Positions 1-11,272 of a stretch of 64,000 bases of DNA are shown in pieces. The position numbers were made by a program, and so were the translations under genes. Positions within the stretch are counted from its first letter, which is position 1; the number at the start of each line of letters is the position of its first letter. This DNA comes from Channallabes apus. Taxonomy: Eukaryota; Chordata; Actinopteri; Siluriformes; Clariidae. The notes below the pieces were generated by a model. It saw only the letters and a program-made list of their open reading frames with translations, had not been told where the DNA came from and made no database searches. The DNA lies in contig CM060124.1 in assembly GCA_030522415.1 (NCBI GenBank), positions 30,130,754 to 30,194,753 of the forward strand. Direction: 5' to 3'.

Positions 1-703
1 ATTGTGAAAGCTGTTGTGTGCTGGTTTTGGGGCCAATAAGTAATATCTCTGAATTTGTAAAATATCTTATCTGAATTTAATAAAAGAAAGTTATTGGTCA
101 TCCAATCTTTTATGTCCTGGACACACCCAGTTAATCTAGACAACTTAGGTATTTCATCTGGTTTAGTTGAGATATATAATTGGGTATCATCAGCATAACA
201 ATGGAAACTAATCCCATGTCTTCTAATGATGTTACCCAAGGGAAGCATGTATATTGAGAACAACAGAGGTCCTAAAACTGACCCTTGTGGGACCCCATAT
301 TTCACTGGCATTACACCAGACGGTTCTCCATTTAGATCTACAAAATGGTAGCGATCAGACAGGTAAGATCTAAACCATTTTAATGCCTGTCCCTGATACC
401 CATATAATTTTGTAAGCGATCTATGAGAATATTATGATCTATAGTGTCGAATGCAGCACTAAGATCGAGCAGGACTAGCAATGAGATGCAGCCTTGGTCT
501 GAAGCTAAAAACAAGTCGTTTGTAATCTTAACTAGTGCAGTTTCTGTGCTATGATGGGGCCTGAAACCTGACTGAAATTCTTCAAGGATGTTGTTATCCT
601 GCAAGAATGTGCAAATTTGAGCTGATACTACTTTTTCTAGTATTTTTGATATGAACGGAAGGTTTGAAATCGGTCTGTAATTTGTTATTTCATTTGCGTC
701 CAA
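1..703 (-). pseudogene. L2 reverse transcriptase fragment
   Basis: The segment reads NYRPISNLPFISKILEKVV, then FQSGFRPHHSTETAL, then LLDLSAAFDTIDH, the typical order of RT motifs in L2 and CR1 LINEs. The YADD catalytic box follows at about 180-205 after a frame break near 380. A short piece at 750-1202 holds the linker between endonuclease and RT. The copy is frameshifted and cannot make a full protein. The RT thumb and 3' UTR are beyond the window. Confidence 0.85.
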
Positions 704-1253
704 ATTAGATTTTTTAAGAAGCGGCTTAATAACTGCTAACTTGAAAGGTTTAGGGACGTGACCTAGATGATGAAGAATTAGTAATGTTTAGAAGTGGCTC
801 TCCAACCGTAAGCATCACTTCTTTTAAAAATCTGGTTGGGATTGGGTCTAACAGGCACGTTGTTGATTTAGCCGAGGTGATAAGTTTATACAGCTCTTCC
901 TGTCCTATACCTGTAAAGCAGTGAAAATCTAAATGTGAAGCTATAGGCTGAACTGGATCGTGAGATACTATTAGAGGTTGAACCTCCATTATTTTCTTCC
1001 TGATATTATTGATTTTTTCATTAAAGAAGTCCATAAAGTCTTCACTTCTAAACTGTGATGGGATACTCTCTGCGGGCATCTTAGGTTTTGTTAGGCGAGC
1101 CACTGTACTAAATAAGAACCTGGGATTGTTTTGGTTTCTTGCTATAAGTTGGCTAAGATGCTCAGTCCTAGCAGTTTTTAGAGCCTGTCTATAGCTGCAC
1201 ATACTGTCTTTATACGCAATTCGAAAAACTTCTAATTTAGTTTTCCTCCATTT

Positions 1254-1931
1254 TCACTCGAGGTTACGGGTTACTCTCTTTAGGGCGCGAGTATGACTGT
1301 TGTACCACGGTGCAAGTGTTTTATCTCTGACTTTTTTTAATCTGATGGGAGCAACAGTGTCTAATGTACTGGTAAAAATAGTGCCCATGCTGCTAGTCAC
1401 TTCATCTAGATCATTTGCATTTAGGGGTCTAATAAGAAATTGGGACAGATCCGGCAGATTACTTGTGAATCTGTCTTTAGTAGTGGGATTCATATTTCTA
1501 ACAGATTGATAACGTGGGGAGACACAGCTAATCTGTTCTACGGGTAGAGTATATGTCAGGAGGTGATGATCTGTGATATCATCACTTTGAGGTATGATCT
1601 CTATATTAGAGACATCTATACCATGGGATATAATTAAATCTAGCGTATGATTAAAGCGGTGAGTTGCTCCAATTATATTTTGCTTAACCCCAAAAGAATT
1701 TAGTAAATCCATAAATGTGAGTGCTAAAGCGTCGTTAGCATCATCTACATGAATGTTAAAGTCTCCTACTATCAACACTTTGTCAGAGTTAACCAATAGG
1801 TCTGATAGCAGATGTCCAAATTCTTTAAGAAAATCGCCATATGGCCCCGGGGGTCTGTACACGGTGGCCAGGGTAAAATATAGCAAGGGTTTATTACGTA
1901 TTTCATTTAGTGCAACATTAATGATAAGCAC
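1254..1931 (-). pseudogene. L2 endonuclease domain (APE-type) fragment
   Basis: This open frame of 225 codons encodes the central and C-terminal part of an apurinic/apyrimidinic-type endonuclease. The motifs seen are VYRPPGP, VGDFNIHVDD and DITDHHLLTY, which match the catalytic core of L2 LINEs (GDFN, then SDH/DHH). The same frame continues upstream on the minus strand to about 2200, where the LTETWL motif can be read. The open frame here is only part of the LINE protein. In an active element this domain nicks the target DNA to prime reverse transcription. Confidence 0.82.
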
Positions 1932-2209
1932 TTCAAATGAATTAAACCTGGGCCTTATTTTCTGGGTAACAGTGAGTACATCATTGTAGATAGTGGCGAC
2001 ACCACTACCGCGACCAATTAGACGGGGCTCATGCTTATAGAAATATCCTGACGGAGTAGACTCATTCAGACCAAAATATTCATTTGGTTTAAGCCAGGTT
2101 TCGGTGAGACAGAGTGCGTCAAGGCAATAATCTGAGATAATTTCATTAACAATAAGTGCTTTAGGCGCAAGGGATCTAATGTTGAGTAGTCCAAACTTTA
2201 GAGGACTTT

Positions 2210-2214
<5 letters not shown>

Positions 2215-2245
<31 letters not shown>
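2215..2245. repeat. TA dinucleotide microsatellite
   Basis: A run of about fifteen TA units lies directly at the 5' end of the L2 copy. No other feature overlaps it. Confidence 0.95.
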
Positions 2246-2248
<3 letters not shown>

Positions 2249-2634
2249 CATTCTGATAGCACTAATGTTTATTGTAGACAACCATACAAGGGTAATTTTT
2301 ACTAAGCCTGCCCTGGGTACACAAATTTTTTTGTATGTTGCCCTCACAGATTCCTGCAGCTAAGCTTGGATGTACATTTACATTCCAATAAAGGTTACCG
2401 ATGACATGCCTCTGAAGTTTGACTTTTTGCACCATTAAAATACTTATAGGCAACTAGTTATCATATCTTCTTCTCCATAAAACATGTTAATGCTCAGTAG
2501 TACACATGAGGTTCTTTAATGTGTTTGCATTGTACTAAAATGCATTCTTTTTCAATTGCCATATACAGTATCCTAAATCACTATGGCCGTTTAAAAAAAC
2601 AACAACACTTTTTTCTTTTCTTTTCTTTTTTTTA
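2246..2634. other. no recognisable gene
   Basis: AT-rich sequence with short T and A runs. No long open frame, RNA gene or recognised repeat was seen. It sits between the L2 copy and a hAT-like end. Confidence 0.4.
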
Positions 2635-2868
2635 GGTGTTAGTGCAGTATATAGGCCCGTGGCACAGCCTTAGCTTTTATCCTTAATGCTTTTTTCCCCT
2701 CACGTTACTTTTATTTTTATACTTTAAGTAGTTTTGAAACCAGTACTTTTACACTTTTACTTGAGTAAAAAGCTTGAGTTGATACTTCAACTTCTAAAGA
2801 AGTCTTTTTAAGCCCTAGTATCTATACTTCTACTCAAGTAATGAATGTGAATACTTTTGACACCACTG
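2635..2868. mobile_element. terminal part of a non-autonomous hAT-like element
   Basis: The stretch has many short ACTCAAGTA-type and AAAGTACT-type repeats and ends in CACCACTG at 2861-2868, the inverse of a CAGTGGTG terminus. This 'tracking' pattern of TACTCAAGTA motifs is typical of fish hAT elements and is also seen at both ends of the hAT element at 59609-61157. Only one end can be placed. The left limit is uncertain, and no transposase was seen. Confidence 0.5.
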
Positions 2869-4553
2869 TCCAGAATGTAAACATAAACATGATTTCCAAT
2901 GTAAGTGTAGATGTGCATGAAAGTGTCCATAGTGTCCATTGCGTTAACAGGTTGTATTAGTTCTGTGTTTGTGGTGTGAATGTGGTATGGTTGAGAGACC
3001 TTATCGCCTGCGGGAAGAAGCTCCTCCTCAGTCTCTCTGTGTTGGCCTTCAGGGAGCGGAAGCGCTTTCCTGACCGCAACAGAGAGAACAGTCCATTGTT
3101 GGGATGGCTGAGGTCCTTCACGATCTTCCTGGCCTTGGTCCAGCACCGCTTGGTGTAGATTGAGTGTAGGAGTGTAGCTTGGTGCGGATGATGCGCTAAG
3201 CTGATTGCACCACCCTCTGTAGAGCTCGTCTGTCCTGCATGGTGCTGTTCCCAAACCAGGTCATGATGTTTCCCGTCAGGATGCTCTCTATGGTGCAGGA
3301 GTAGAAATTCCTGAGCACCTTGGAGGGCAGTCTGAAGTCTCTCAAATGTCTGAGGTGGTACAGATGCTGCCGGGCCTTTTTCACCACGGTGTTGATGTGA
3401 CAGGACCATGACAGGTCCTGCGTGATGTGAACACCGAGGTATCTGAAGCTGTCTACTCTCTCCACTGGGCTCCTGTTGATGATGGGGGTCTGGTAGTTCC
3501 TCTCCTGCTTTGTACTAAAGTCCACTATCAGCTCCTTTGTCTTACTGACGTTCAGGAGGAGATTGTTCCTCTGGCACCAGTTCTCCAGATTTCCAATCTC
3601 CTCCAGGTAGGCCGACTCATCGTTGTTCATGATCAGGCCCACCACGACAGTGTCGTCAGCAAACTTGATGACGGCGGTGGAGTTGGTAGTGGCCACGCAG
3701 CCGTAGGTGTATAAAGAGTACAGCAGGGGGCTCAGAACACAACCCTGGGGGGCCCCAGTGCTGAGTGTGAGGGAGGCTGAGACATGACCGCCCATCTTTA
3801 CTGCCTGTGGTCTGCCAGTTAGGAAGTTGGAGATCCACTGACACATGGGTGAGCTGAGTCACAGGTGCTCCAGCTTGGTGGTGAGTGTGGAAGGAATTAT
3901 GGTATTAAAAGCAGAGCTGTAGTCGATGAAGAGCATTTTCACATAATTTCCCCTCTTAGTGTCCAGGTGGGTGAGAGATGTGTGGAGGAGATTTGAGATT
4001 GCATCGTCTGTGGAACGGTTCGGACGATAAGCGAACTGTAGTGGGTCGAGTGTGTCCGGTAGTGAAGAGATGATGAAGTCTCTGACCAGGCGTTCAAAGC
4101 ACTTCATCACTACTGAGGTGAGGGCTACAGGGCGATAGTCATTGAGGGAAGCAGGATGTGGTTTCTTTGGAACAGGAACAATGATGGACTCTTTGAAGCA
4201 TGTGGGGATCACCGACTGAGATAAAGAGATGTTGAATATCTCAGTGAACACAGGTGCTAGCTGGTCTGCACAGGCTCTGAGGATACGGCCTGAGATGCCG
4301 TCTGGTCCTGCTGCCTTCCTGGTGTTCATTCTCTTGAAGGCTCTCCTCACGTCGTGCTCGGAGATGATGAGCGCGTTTCCGGTACTGGCAGTGTCTTCCT
4401 GTCTGCAGCCGTTAGCGCCGTTAGCATTAGCACCATTAGCATTAGCATCGCTAGCGTCTTTAGCTGCAGCAGCGAAGGTGTTCAGCTCGTCTGCCAGAGT
4501 CACGTCTGCATTCATCATACCGGATGCTGGTGCTTTATAATCCGTAAGAGTGG
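2869..4553 (-). mobile_element. CR1/Rex1-like LINE, copy 2, 5'-truncated
   Basis: The minus strand reads the RT and C-terminal part of the same LINE family found intact at 16190-18928. It begins at 4553, within the linker before RT, and continues through RT to the family's C-terminus near 2957. A short 3' UTR remnant follows. The junction at 4553/4554 is where the Nimb LINE starts. 5' truncation is usual for LINE insertions. The family name is tentative: the motifs fit the CR1/Rex1 group of the Jockey superfamily. Confidence 0.85.
2957..4518 (-). pseudogene. LINE reverse transcriptase, copy 2, frameshifted
   Basis: Three overlapping frames (3859-4518, 3196-3846, 2957-3409) together follow the RT and C-terminal region of the intact copy at 16190-18928. 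Clear landmarks are [55 protein letters not shown], the catalytic [10 protein letters not shown], and RSLKANTERLRRSFFPQA near the C-terminus. The breaks at about 3850 and 3200-3400 shift the frame, so no complete protein can be made. The alanine-asparagine-glycine repeat before RT is shorter here than in the intact copy. Confidence 0.87.
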
Positions 4554-5370
4554 AATACCATACAGGGTCTTAGAAATGGGCGAGGATCAGGAGTATGTAG
4601 TGGTGGAGGTTTGGGAAAATGGGGGGCAGATAACCATAATCAACTACTATAATCCATGTAAGAGGCTGACATTGGAAAAATTACTTAGGATACAAGCTAT
4701 CCCGAAAGTAAAAAATAGAGAGAAGCAGTGTCAGGAAGCAGTTAGGAAAAGAAATAAAGCATACAGGCTAGTTAAAAGGACACACAATATGCAGATTATG
4801 ATAGAGTGTAAGAGAGCACAGACAGAAGTGGACAGCTGGAGGAAATTTTGTAGTGAAATAGGAACATCCACACACATGAGTGAAATATGGACAAGGATAA
4901 AGAAAATGGGAGGAGAATAGAGGCAGTGGGAATATCCAGTGATGACAGTAGATGGAGAGGTTGGAGTAACTAACAAAGAAAAAGCAAAGATGATAGTGAA
5001 ATCATTCTCAAAAGTACACAGGTCAGATAATTTGACGGAAGAAGAGAAAAGGAGAAAGATAGCAACATTAGGCCAATATGAACATACAATAGACAGGAAG
5101 GATGAAGAGAATGAGGAAATCCTAAATGAACCATTTTCAATGGCAGAAATGATAAGAGCAATTAAGAGAGCCCGGCTAACTACTCCTGGAAAAGATCAGA
5201 TAAGTTATGCTAAAACATCTTAGAAATGGAGCAATTAAGAAGCTGCTTGAGGAATATAATAAAATATGGATAGAGGAAATATTACCAAAGGTATGGAAAG
5301 AAGCAGTAGTGATTCCAATTAGGAAACCAGCCAAAGACCCAACAAAACCATCAAGCTATTTATCTATAGC
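4554..5370 (+). mobile_element. Nimb-type (I clade) LINE, left segment
   Basis: The plus strand first reads part of an endonuclease (VEVWENGGQITIINYYNPCK, from about 4580). An apparent internal deletion follows, then the linker and start of the RT domain (GKDQISYAK, then VWKEAVVIPIRKPAKDPTKP), ending in SYLSIA at 5370. The same protein resumes at 26924 with IALTSNLCKIIEGMI. The 21.5 kb between is therefore inserted DNA. The family is inferred from the RNase H domain and terminal zinc-finger motif in the right-hand segments. Several frameshifts show it is dead. Confidence 0.78.
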
Positions 5371-5543
5371 TGTTATGTGCAGAGGTGTAGTGCATGTATG
5401 TGTGTGTGTAGTACACGTATGTGCGCATGCGCGACGGCGGGTGGCGGCGCGTGCGCGATCTCTCCTCCCTTTCTCTCTCTCTCTTGCTCTCCTTCATACA
5501 GGAAGCCCCGCCTCATTTGAACGTGCCGTGACGTGCGCCGCGG
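5371..5543 (+). repeat. 5' LTR, first segment
   Basis: The first 173 bp of the LTR match the start of the solo LTR at 53198: the TGTTA terminus, the GCGCATGCGCGA block, the TCTCTC tract and the GAAGCCCCGCC block. The match stops at 5543, exactly where the 5' end of a LINE (CCAAGATGG) begins. The LTR resumes at 19311 with GGCTGGC. Confidence 0.85.
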
Positions 5544-5544
5544 T

Positions 5545-5563
5545 GATCCAAGATGGTGCCGGT
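5545..5563 (+). promoter_or_regulatory. YY1-like site at the LINE 5' end
   Basis: CCAAGATGGTGCC at 5548-5560 resembles the YY1 core (AAGATGGCG) placed at the start of many LINE promoters. The third copy has CCAAGATGGCGCC at the same place (52677-52689). Its position at the very 5' end suggests part of an internal promoter. This is inferred from the motif only. Confidence 0.45.
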
Positions 5564-5672
5564 GAGGTCGGCTGCCGTCACGACTGCTCCGACCACCTTT
5601 TCTTTGTTTTTGTTTTTTAAGTTAGTTTTCAGTGTTTTAAAATCGGCAAAATCACCACCATTGAGTACATTA

Positions 5673-5720
5673 CAGATGTCGCCATTAAAAACCTGCGTTT
5701 CGAGAAAAGGGATCCCGTGA
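5673..5720 (+). repeat. left terminal inverted repeat of the 10.35-kb element
   Basis: It begins CAGATGTCGCC and continues TTAAAA, CCTGCGT and GGGAT blocks. Each is found in inverted form at 15978-16023. Confidence 0.8.
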
Positions 5721-6397
5721 CTTGCCGCGGCTTTGCGCGGCTGCGTGCGGGAAGCTGTGAACATGCCCTTCATTACCTGTAGGGGGCAGTCGTGTTTCAG
5801 TCTGAAGTATTGTGTGTCTACTGAAGCCGAAAATGTGTGCAAATTAAACTGCGCATGCGTGTTTGGAGTCGCTGTGCCGGCGCTGTGGATCAGTCGGTTG
5901 TGGATCATCACGGAGGTTACAACACGGTGTGGCTGGAGCTGGAGTTTGTCGTGTTCGAGGTAAGTTTAGCTTTCTTTTTTGGATGTGATTCTCGCTTTCA
6001 TGACTCCCAATTAATGTTCATCTTAATCTCAGGACGTACAATTAGCAATTTCAGTGTTTAATAGTGTGGAGATTCACAAAACACCGTTTTCGTGTAAAAA
6101 CCTGAACCTACGGAGCCCCCCATGGGTCCTGTGGTAAATAAATAAAATAATAACGAACCGAGCGCGCGGATTAATACACCGAGATGTGTGTTTCTTACCC
6201 CCACCCGAGTGAAAACGGCGTCTTCAGACAAAGCCTCGCCAGTTAGATGCCATTTCTGAACAAACTGAGTCGTGTGTGTTAAAGCATTAAATGGTAAAAG
6301 AGCACTAGCAATAAACGTTTTTTTTCTGAAGCCGGACTTTATTAATGAGTTACGAGTAAAGAACCTGTACATATGTTCATACAGTATTGACAGCAGC

Positions 6398-6516
6398 TCT
6401 AATTTACTGCGGTAAAGCCAGCCGCGGTTCAGAAAAACACGGTCAAGCCAGCCGCGATTGATTTTAGTGTGCGCGCATATTACAGCGATTACGGTAGTTT
6501 CATGAACAACACAGAG
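6398..6516 (+). repeat. inverted repeat, left arm
   Basis: About 119 bp that recur in inverted form at 7118-7247 with only a few differences. Each arm holds the block AAGCCAGCCGCG twice. The arms are separated by about 600 bp of AT-rich DNA and could be the ends of a small nested element. Confidence 0.8.
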
Positions 6517-7117
6517 AGCATGCCCCATATCTGAAAAATGCTGCAGTAAAATAGTTTCATATGTGGTGTGTATATAGTATGGGATGTCCTGAATAAGGAC
6601 TGATCATTGTTTTTTTCTACTTTTTTTTTTATCATATAATGTGTGTACATTATATGGGATAAAAACTGACCATGGCGTTTTATACTTACTAGAATTTATT
6701 TTTTCATAGGTCTCTGAAGTGAAATAAAGGCATTTTATTTAACTTTTTTTCCCCATTGTGAACATTTGTTTATTTGACCTCTCTTCCAAAGCAGACGTTA
6801 ATCCTCATTATAGAAAACATTCATTGAAGAATAACTGCTACTTTTGAACAGTAAAACAAAATAAAAATCAATTCTGGTATTTAGAAAGACTAAATACATT
6901 ATTTTGTCTGTTTTCTACGAATTCTGCTGTAACTTATCTACATAAAACAATTATTTGAATGGTGAATATTTAAGAAAAATATTGTAACAGACAACCGTCA
7001 AAGTCACCAATAAATAACACGGATATTAAAGCAGAAATGCAAATAAATAAGCAAGTAAAAATTGACGAGCATGTTGTATTATCTCTCAGTCCTGGGCGTC
7101 TAAATGAAAAGCGCTCT

Positions 7118-7247
7118 GAAAGCGCGTTGTCTCTGTGTCGGTCCTGAAACTACCGTAATCACTGTAATATGTGCGCACACTAAAATCAATCGCGGCTGGC
7201 TTGACCGTGTTCTTCTGAACCGCGGCTGGCTTTACCGCAGTTCTAAT
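7118..7247 (-). repeat. inverted repeat, right arm
   Basis: The reverse complement matches 6398-6516, including both AAGCCAGCCGCG blocks and GTGATTACGGTAGTTTCA. No gene lies between the arms. Confidence 0.8.
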
Positions 7248-7537
7248 TTGTCTAAATCGCATTGCAGACAATAAAAATAAGTCGAGTCATCCTGTGACCC
7301 TACATGCTTAATCTTTGCACACATGATTCTTGCTTCTCACTTTTTCCTTAATCCCTCACTGTTCTATCTTGTATTTTCTAACGGTGTCAGAAACTTTGTG
7401 TTAGTAGCACTGCTTGACGCCTTCCTCTTTTGTAATTTGCTTTGGATAAAGGCAAACTTACAAAAGATGAAGAAATGCCTGAATGTAGTTGTACGAATAA
7501 AAGATTATGTAATGATACAATGTAAATATTTTCACAG

Positions 7538-8172
7538 AAACAAAGTGTAAAGATGAGACGTGAATCTGAAGAGGATCTCTTTGATGATTGCCTGGTAAAG
7601 CATTGTTTTCTTATTAATTATACAATTTATTAATACCTTGAATATAGTGTTTGTTGTATTGGACAGAAGCATATAAATGCAAATGTATATATAAATGAGT
7701 AATTATTGAACGAATTTTCATGTTTGGACTAACCCTTTAAATACAAACTCAGCATTCATCATAGGATTTCCTGACACTGTAAAGCCATCTCATGCCATGT
7801 TTTACTGATGCAAGATAAAGCAATTTAACCCAAGTTTAACAATATGAAGTATATGAAGTGATGGTCATTTTTTTATCATCATTTATTTTTATTATTATTT
7901 TTTTCTCAATGAAGTCAGCACAGGTTGAAGCAATTCAGATTTTTTTTGCTTCTCAAAATAAATGATTTATTTTCTTGTAAATTTTATGCAGGGGGACAGA
8001 CGAAGTGACACCTTCTTAAAATCCTTGTCGTCCGTGCTGTTGAAGGGGAAGAACCGGTTGGTGTATCCATAATCCTTGAAGGAGAGGCTATTTTCAGAAA
8101 GTTCTTCTAGAACTTGATGGGATTAAGCTATCACCAAAAGTGCAAGCTTTAAAGATGAAGTTATCATCTTAA
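7538..8172 (+). pseudogene. two exon-like coding fragments inside the TIR element
   Basis: A first possible exon at 7538-7594 has an acceptor (TTTTCACAG), an ATG at 7553 reading MRRESEEDLFDDCL, and a donor (GTAAAG). A second begins after TTTTATGCAG at 7992 and continues in phase as GDRRSDTFLKSLSSVLLKG. After a frame change it reads VSIILEGEAIF, then LLELDGIKLSPKVQALK, ending at TAA 8170-8172. I recall SIILEG and ELDG...KVQALK-like segments from a group of uncharacterised fish proteins. That link is from memory and needs a search. The segment between the two motifs seems deleted. Function unknown. Confidence 0.45.
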
Positions 8173-9410
8173 AACATTTGATTTGGCTTGACTACAAGTG
8201 TTTACATGTTGTGTTTACATGTTCAGCTTAAAATGTTTTCATGCATTAAGGTTTCAATGGCATACTTTTAAGTGCACTAGTCCAGAGTGCTGATTTGAAA
8301 GTTGCAACTTCACTGCTTCAGAGGGCTATTACGTTTTAACGTTTATTCTACAGTTTGTTTAAAGTATTTTCTGCTGCATTTTATTTCTAAATGAATGCTG
8401 TATTTTATTTATTTATTATTTTACACAATTTTGTTTAAAACAAGTATTTCAGGCCCTGGTGCCGTGCAGTTTTTTTCTATGGATGCAAAATTTAGCTGAA
8501 TGCACTTTTATTAAAAAGACAACTTGGATCTAGACTGTGAATGTCACAAATATTTGGTAATGTTGGCGAATAAACTGTTTAATTATATTTTAGTTGTGTG
8601 ATTTATGAAAGATATAGATGAAATAATTACTTAAGTTTCTTTCCAAAACATAAATTAGCAATGTTTACATTATTATAGGGAGTAATAGGTAGCAAACCTA
8701 CGCCCTTGTGTGTGTGTGTGTGTATGTATATATATGGAAATATAATTAATATTTTCGTGTTTAATTACAAAAAAAAAAACATTTTAATGGTTAGTGATTG
8801 TTGCAGACATTTACACTATTTTTGAGAACTATTAAGTTCTCCTTCAACGTGTCATAGCCGATAACTGCCCCTTTGAAGCCTTTGAATGGTGTTAAAAATA
8901 CTTGCAAAACAAGTATTGCAGCCATACATTGGAGGGAACTTCTGAGGTGGTCAGTGATTGATGGCACGGTCGGTCGGAGGGGGTTGTGATCACACCTATA
9001 GATCTTTTGTTCTAGGCTATCGGTCAAATATCTCTCCACTTGGAAGCAAAAACATGCAAGGGATTTCAGCATCTCGACGCACATACTAAGCTGTTTATAA
9101 AGTAGACACTGTTTGTTTTTTCATTTTGTAATCTTTCCCGTGTTTACCGTGTACTGTACAATGTATATTCATTTTTTAATGAATTACTGTAAATAAACTA
9201 CACATTCCGTTGATTTACCAGAAATGACTTTTCTGTTTTTTTGTGTGTGCTAAACTAAACTTCAGGGTCAAAGTAATAGCGATTTTATTTGAAAAGTATT
9301 ATATATTTACAATGCTGATAAGTTCAAGCTTAGATTCATATATAAACTGCTTCAAAGTCTTTCCGTGACCGCTGAAATCCGACAGACGCAGGGCTCAAGG
9401 GAGGTGTGTC

Positions 9411-9441
<31 letters not shown>

Positions 9442-9491
9442 ATGTGTGTGTGTGCGGGTTAGTGTGCCTGTCCTATTTCAGCGGATTTTTC
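8173..9491. other. AT-rich interior of the TIR element
   Basis: No gene could be supported. One 97-codon minus-strand frame (8791-9084) is open but unrecognised. A short TG/TA microsatellite lies near 8708-8736. Confidence 0.4.
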
Positions 9492-10615
9492 CGCTACCGC
9501 AGATCAGTTTATCAACTTGTAATATATACATTTTAGGAATATATTAACATGTGCAGACATTTAAGGTTGCGCTGCCCTCTCTTGCCCCTGCGTAGAGCCT
9601 ACACACACACACACACACACACATCTATCTATCTATCTATTATATAAATACACATTTGGAATCTGCATCTACATTTTCTGTTACAAGTATAGAATTAGGT
9701 TCAGCTGAGACTCATGATCAATGGTGTTAGGGTACTTATGTAGTGATAATTAGTTTCAGCCAAATCATTAAAACTAACAATGGACTATGACACTCTTGAG
9801 AGGGGATATGAAGGTGTTATTCATTTATTTATTCTCTACAAGGGTGCGAAGAACAGTACAGACCAAACTATAACTCTCTCTTACTACTATAAAAATTCTA
9901 GACATAAACAAACAAAATACAGCTTTTTTTCCTCAGAGGTAAACGGAAAAGTGAAGTTGTTCAGCTGTTCACTGTCACTGCAGCTTCTTCAAAGTCTTCC
10001 CACTCCGTGACCACTGAAATCCGACACGACACCACATTAGGCTGCGTCTTGACTCATTTGTATACCGACGGTGATTGGATGTTTCCCGAGGGCTCAGGGG
10101 AGTGTGTGTGTCTGTGTGTGTGTCTATGTGTGTGTGTCTGTGTGTGTGTCTATGTGTGTGTGTCTGTGTGTGTGTGTGTCTATGTGTGTGCGTCCGCGCG
10201 GGTACTTGTTCTACTGTTATAAAAACTCTAAATATAAACAAACAAAATACAGCTTTTTTTTCAGAGGTAAACGGAAAAGTGAAGATGTTCAGTGTCACTA
10301 TGCAGATGTTACACTCAGTGGAGTTACCGAAATCATTGGTTTAGTCCTCATTGAGCTTTTGTTCCTCTTATGTGAGCATAAACAGTGAAACATTCCACAG
10401 GTTTATAATAGTGAACCACGTTCCCGTCGAACGAAACGAGGCATAATCGTGGTGTTTGCTTCGGTTATGACACACCATAGTTTATTACCTGCTGTGGTAG
10501 ATCTGAATATTTATTCAAACACAATAATAAAGCTTTATATCCTCAGGAGGGCTCAGTACATTGTTTTAGCGATAGTTTCACGGAAGCGAGTTCAGAACTA
10601 ATCTAACCAAACCAA
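9492..10615 (+). repeat. long direct repeat, copy A
   Basis: It runs from CGCTACCGCAGATCAGTT to CTAACCAAACCAAAAAA and recurs at 13107-14060 with about 95% visual identity over shared parts. This copy has about 190 extra bp inside (roughly 10155-10345). They repeat the ACAAACAAAATACAGC block already present at 9907-9935. Both copies hold CA/GT and ATCT microsatellites of different length. Confidence 0.88.
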
Positions 10616-10959
10616 AAAAAAAATAGCTGGATAGTTTTGTTCTTCAGAAAAGATATCTGAAGTCACAGAGAGATCCTGCTCTGTAGAAGCTGCCTCAGTC
10701 TATTTGTGCAATTACTCCATCCCGCCCTTATCAATGATAGTATAGTAATGATGTCGCTGTTGATTATCTGTTCTTGTGCTTTTGAAAAATAATTTTTTTT
10801 CTAAGAACATGTAATAGGATGGTGTTTATTGCATATATGTATGTTTTTTTGTAATAGGCAAGTATATCAAAATAATTTAACTGTTTAATAGACATGGGTG
10901 TTTTTTTTACAGATTCACTGTAAAACATGAAAATAATAATAACCTATTTGTGAGGTAGA

Positions 10960-11197
10960 ATTAACCCAACATTCCAGTTAAAATGAACCAACAAACCCCA
11001 AACATATGGGTAGAACATTTGAACCATTTATGTGGTAGAATTAACCCAGCATTATAGTTAAATATGACCTAGCATTTGGATTGAATATTTAACCCATCTT
11101 GCTGGGTTAAATTAACCCAGCATTTAGTTAGTCCTATATTTACCCAGCAGCTGGGTTAAAAACAACCCAGATTGTTTTTAACCCAGCATTTTTTAGG

Positions 11198-11202
<5 letters not shown>
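10960..11202. repeat. MITE-like repeat with ACCCAGCA motifs
   Basis: The block holds repeated TTAACCCAGCATT and GCTGGGTTAA motifs and ends in ACCCAGCATTTTTTAGGGTGTA. This resembles ends of short DNA transposons that are common in cyprinid and catfish genomes. The exact family was not determined. Confidence 0.5.

Positions 11203-11264
<62 letters not shown>
11202..11264. repeat. TA microsatellite
   Basis: About 31 TA units directly follow the MITE-like repeat. Confidence 0.95.

Positions 11265-11272
<8 letters not shown>

Larger units (their letters stand above)
1..2212 (-). mobile_element. L2-clade LINE, coding part, running off the left edge
   Basis: On the minus strand this stretch reads endonuclease then reverse transcriptase of an L2-type non-LTR retrotransposon. 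The N-terminal part of the endonuclease (LTETWL motif) is near 2080-2110, and the GDFN motif is near 1750-1765. The RT palm motif YADDTQL is near 180-205. The reading frame is broken between the two domains, so this is a decayed copy. The 3' end lies outside the window. The right end stops against a TA microsatellite. A second L2 copy at 41150-43195 carries the same [11 protein letters not shown] motif, which supports the family call. Confidence 0.88.

Noticed and set aside
8791..9084. 97-codon minus-strand frame within the TIR element
   Set aside because: Open but unrecognised. Base use is like the surrounding noncoding DNA.
9975..10388. Open frames of CVCVCV or THTHTH type (also 60105-60363)
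   Set aside because: They are translations of GT/CA microsatellites within repeats.
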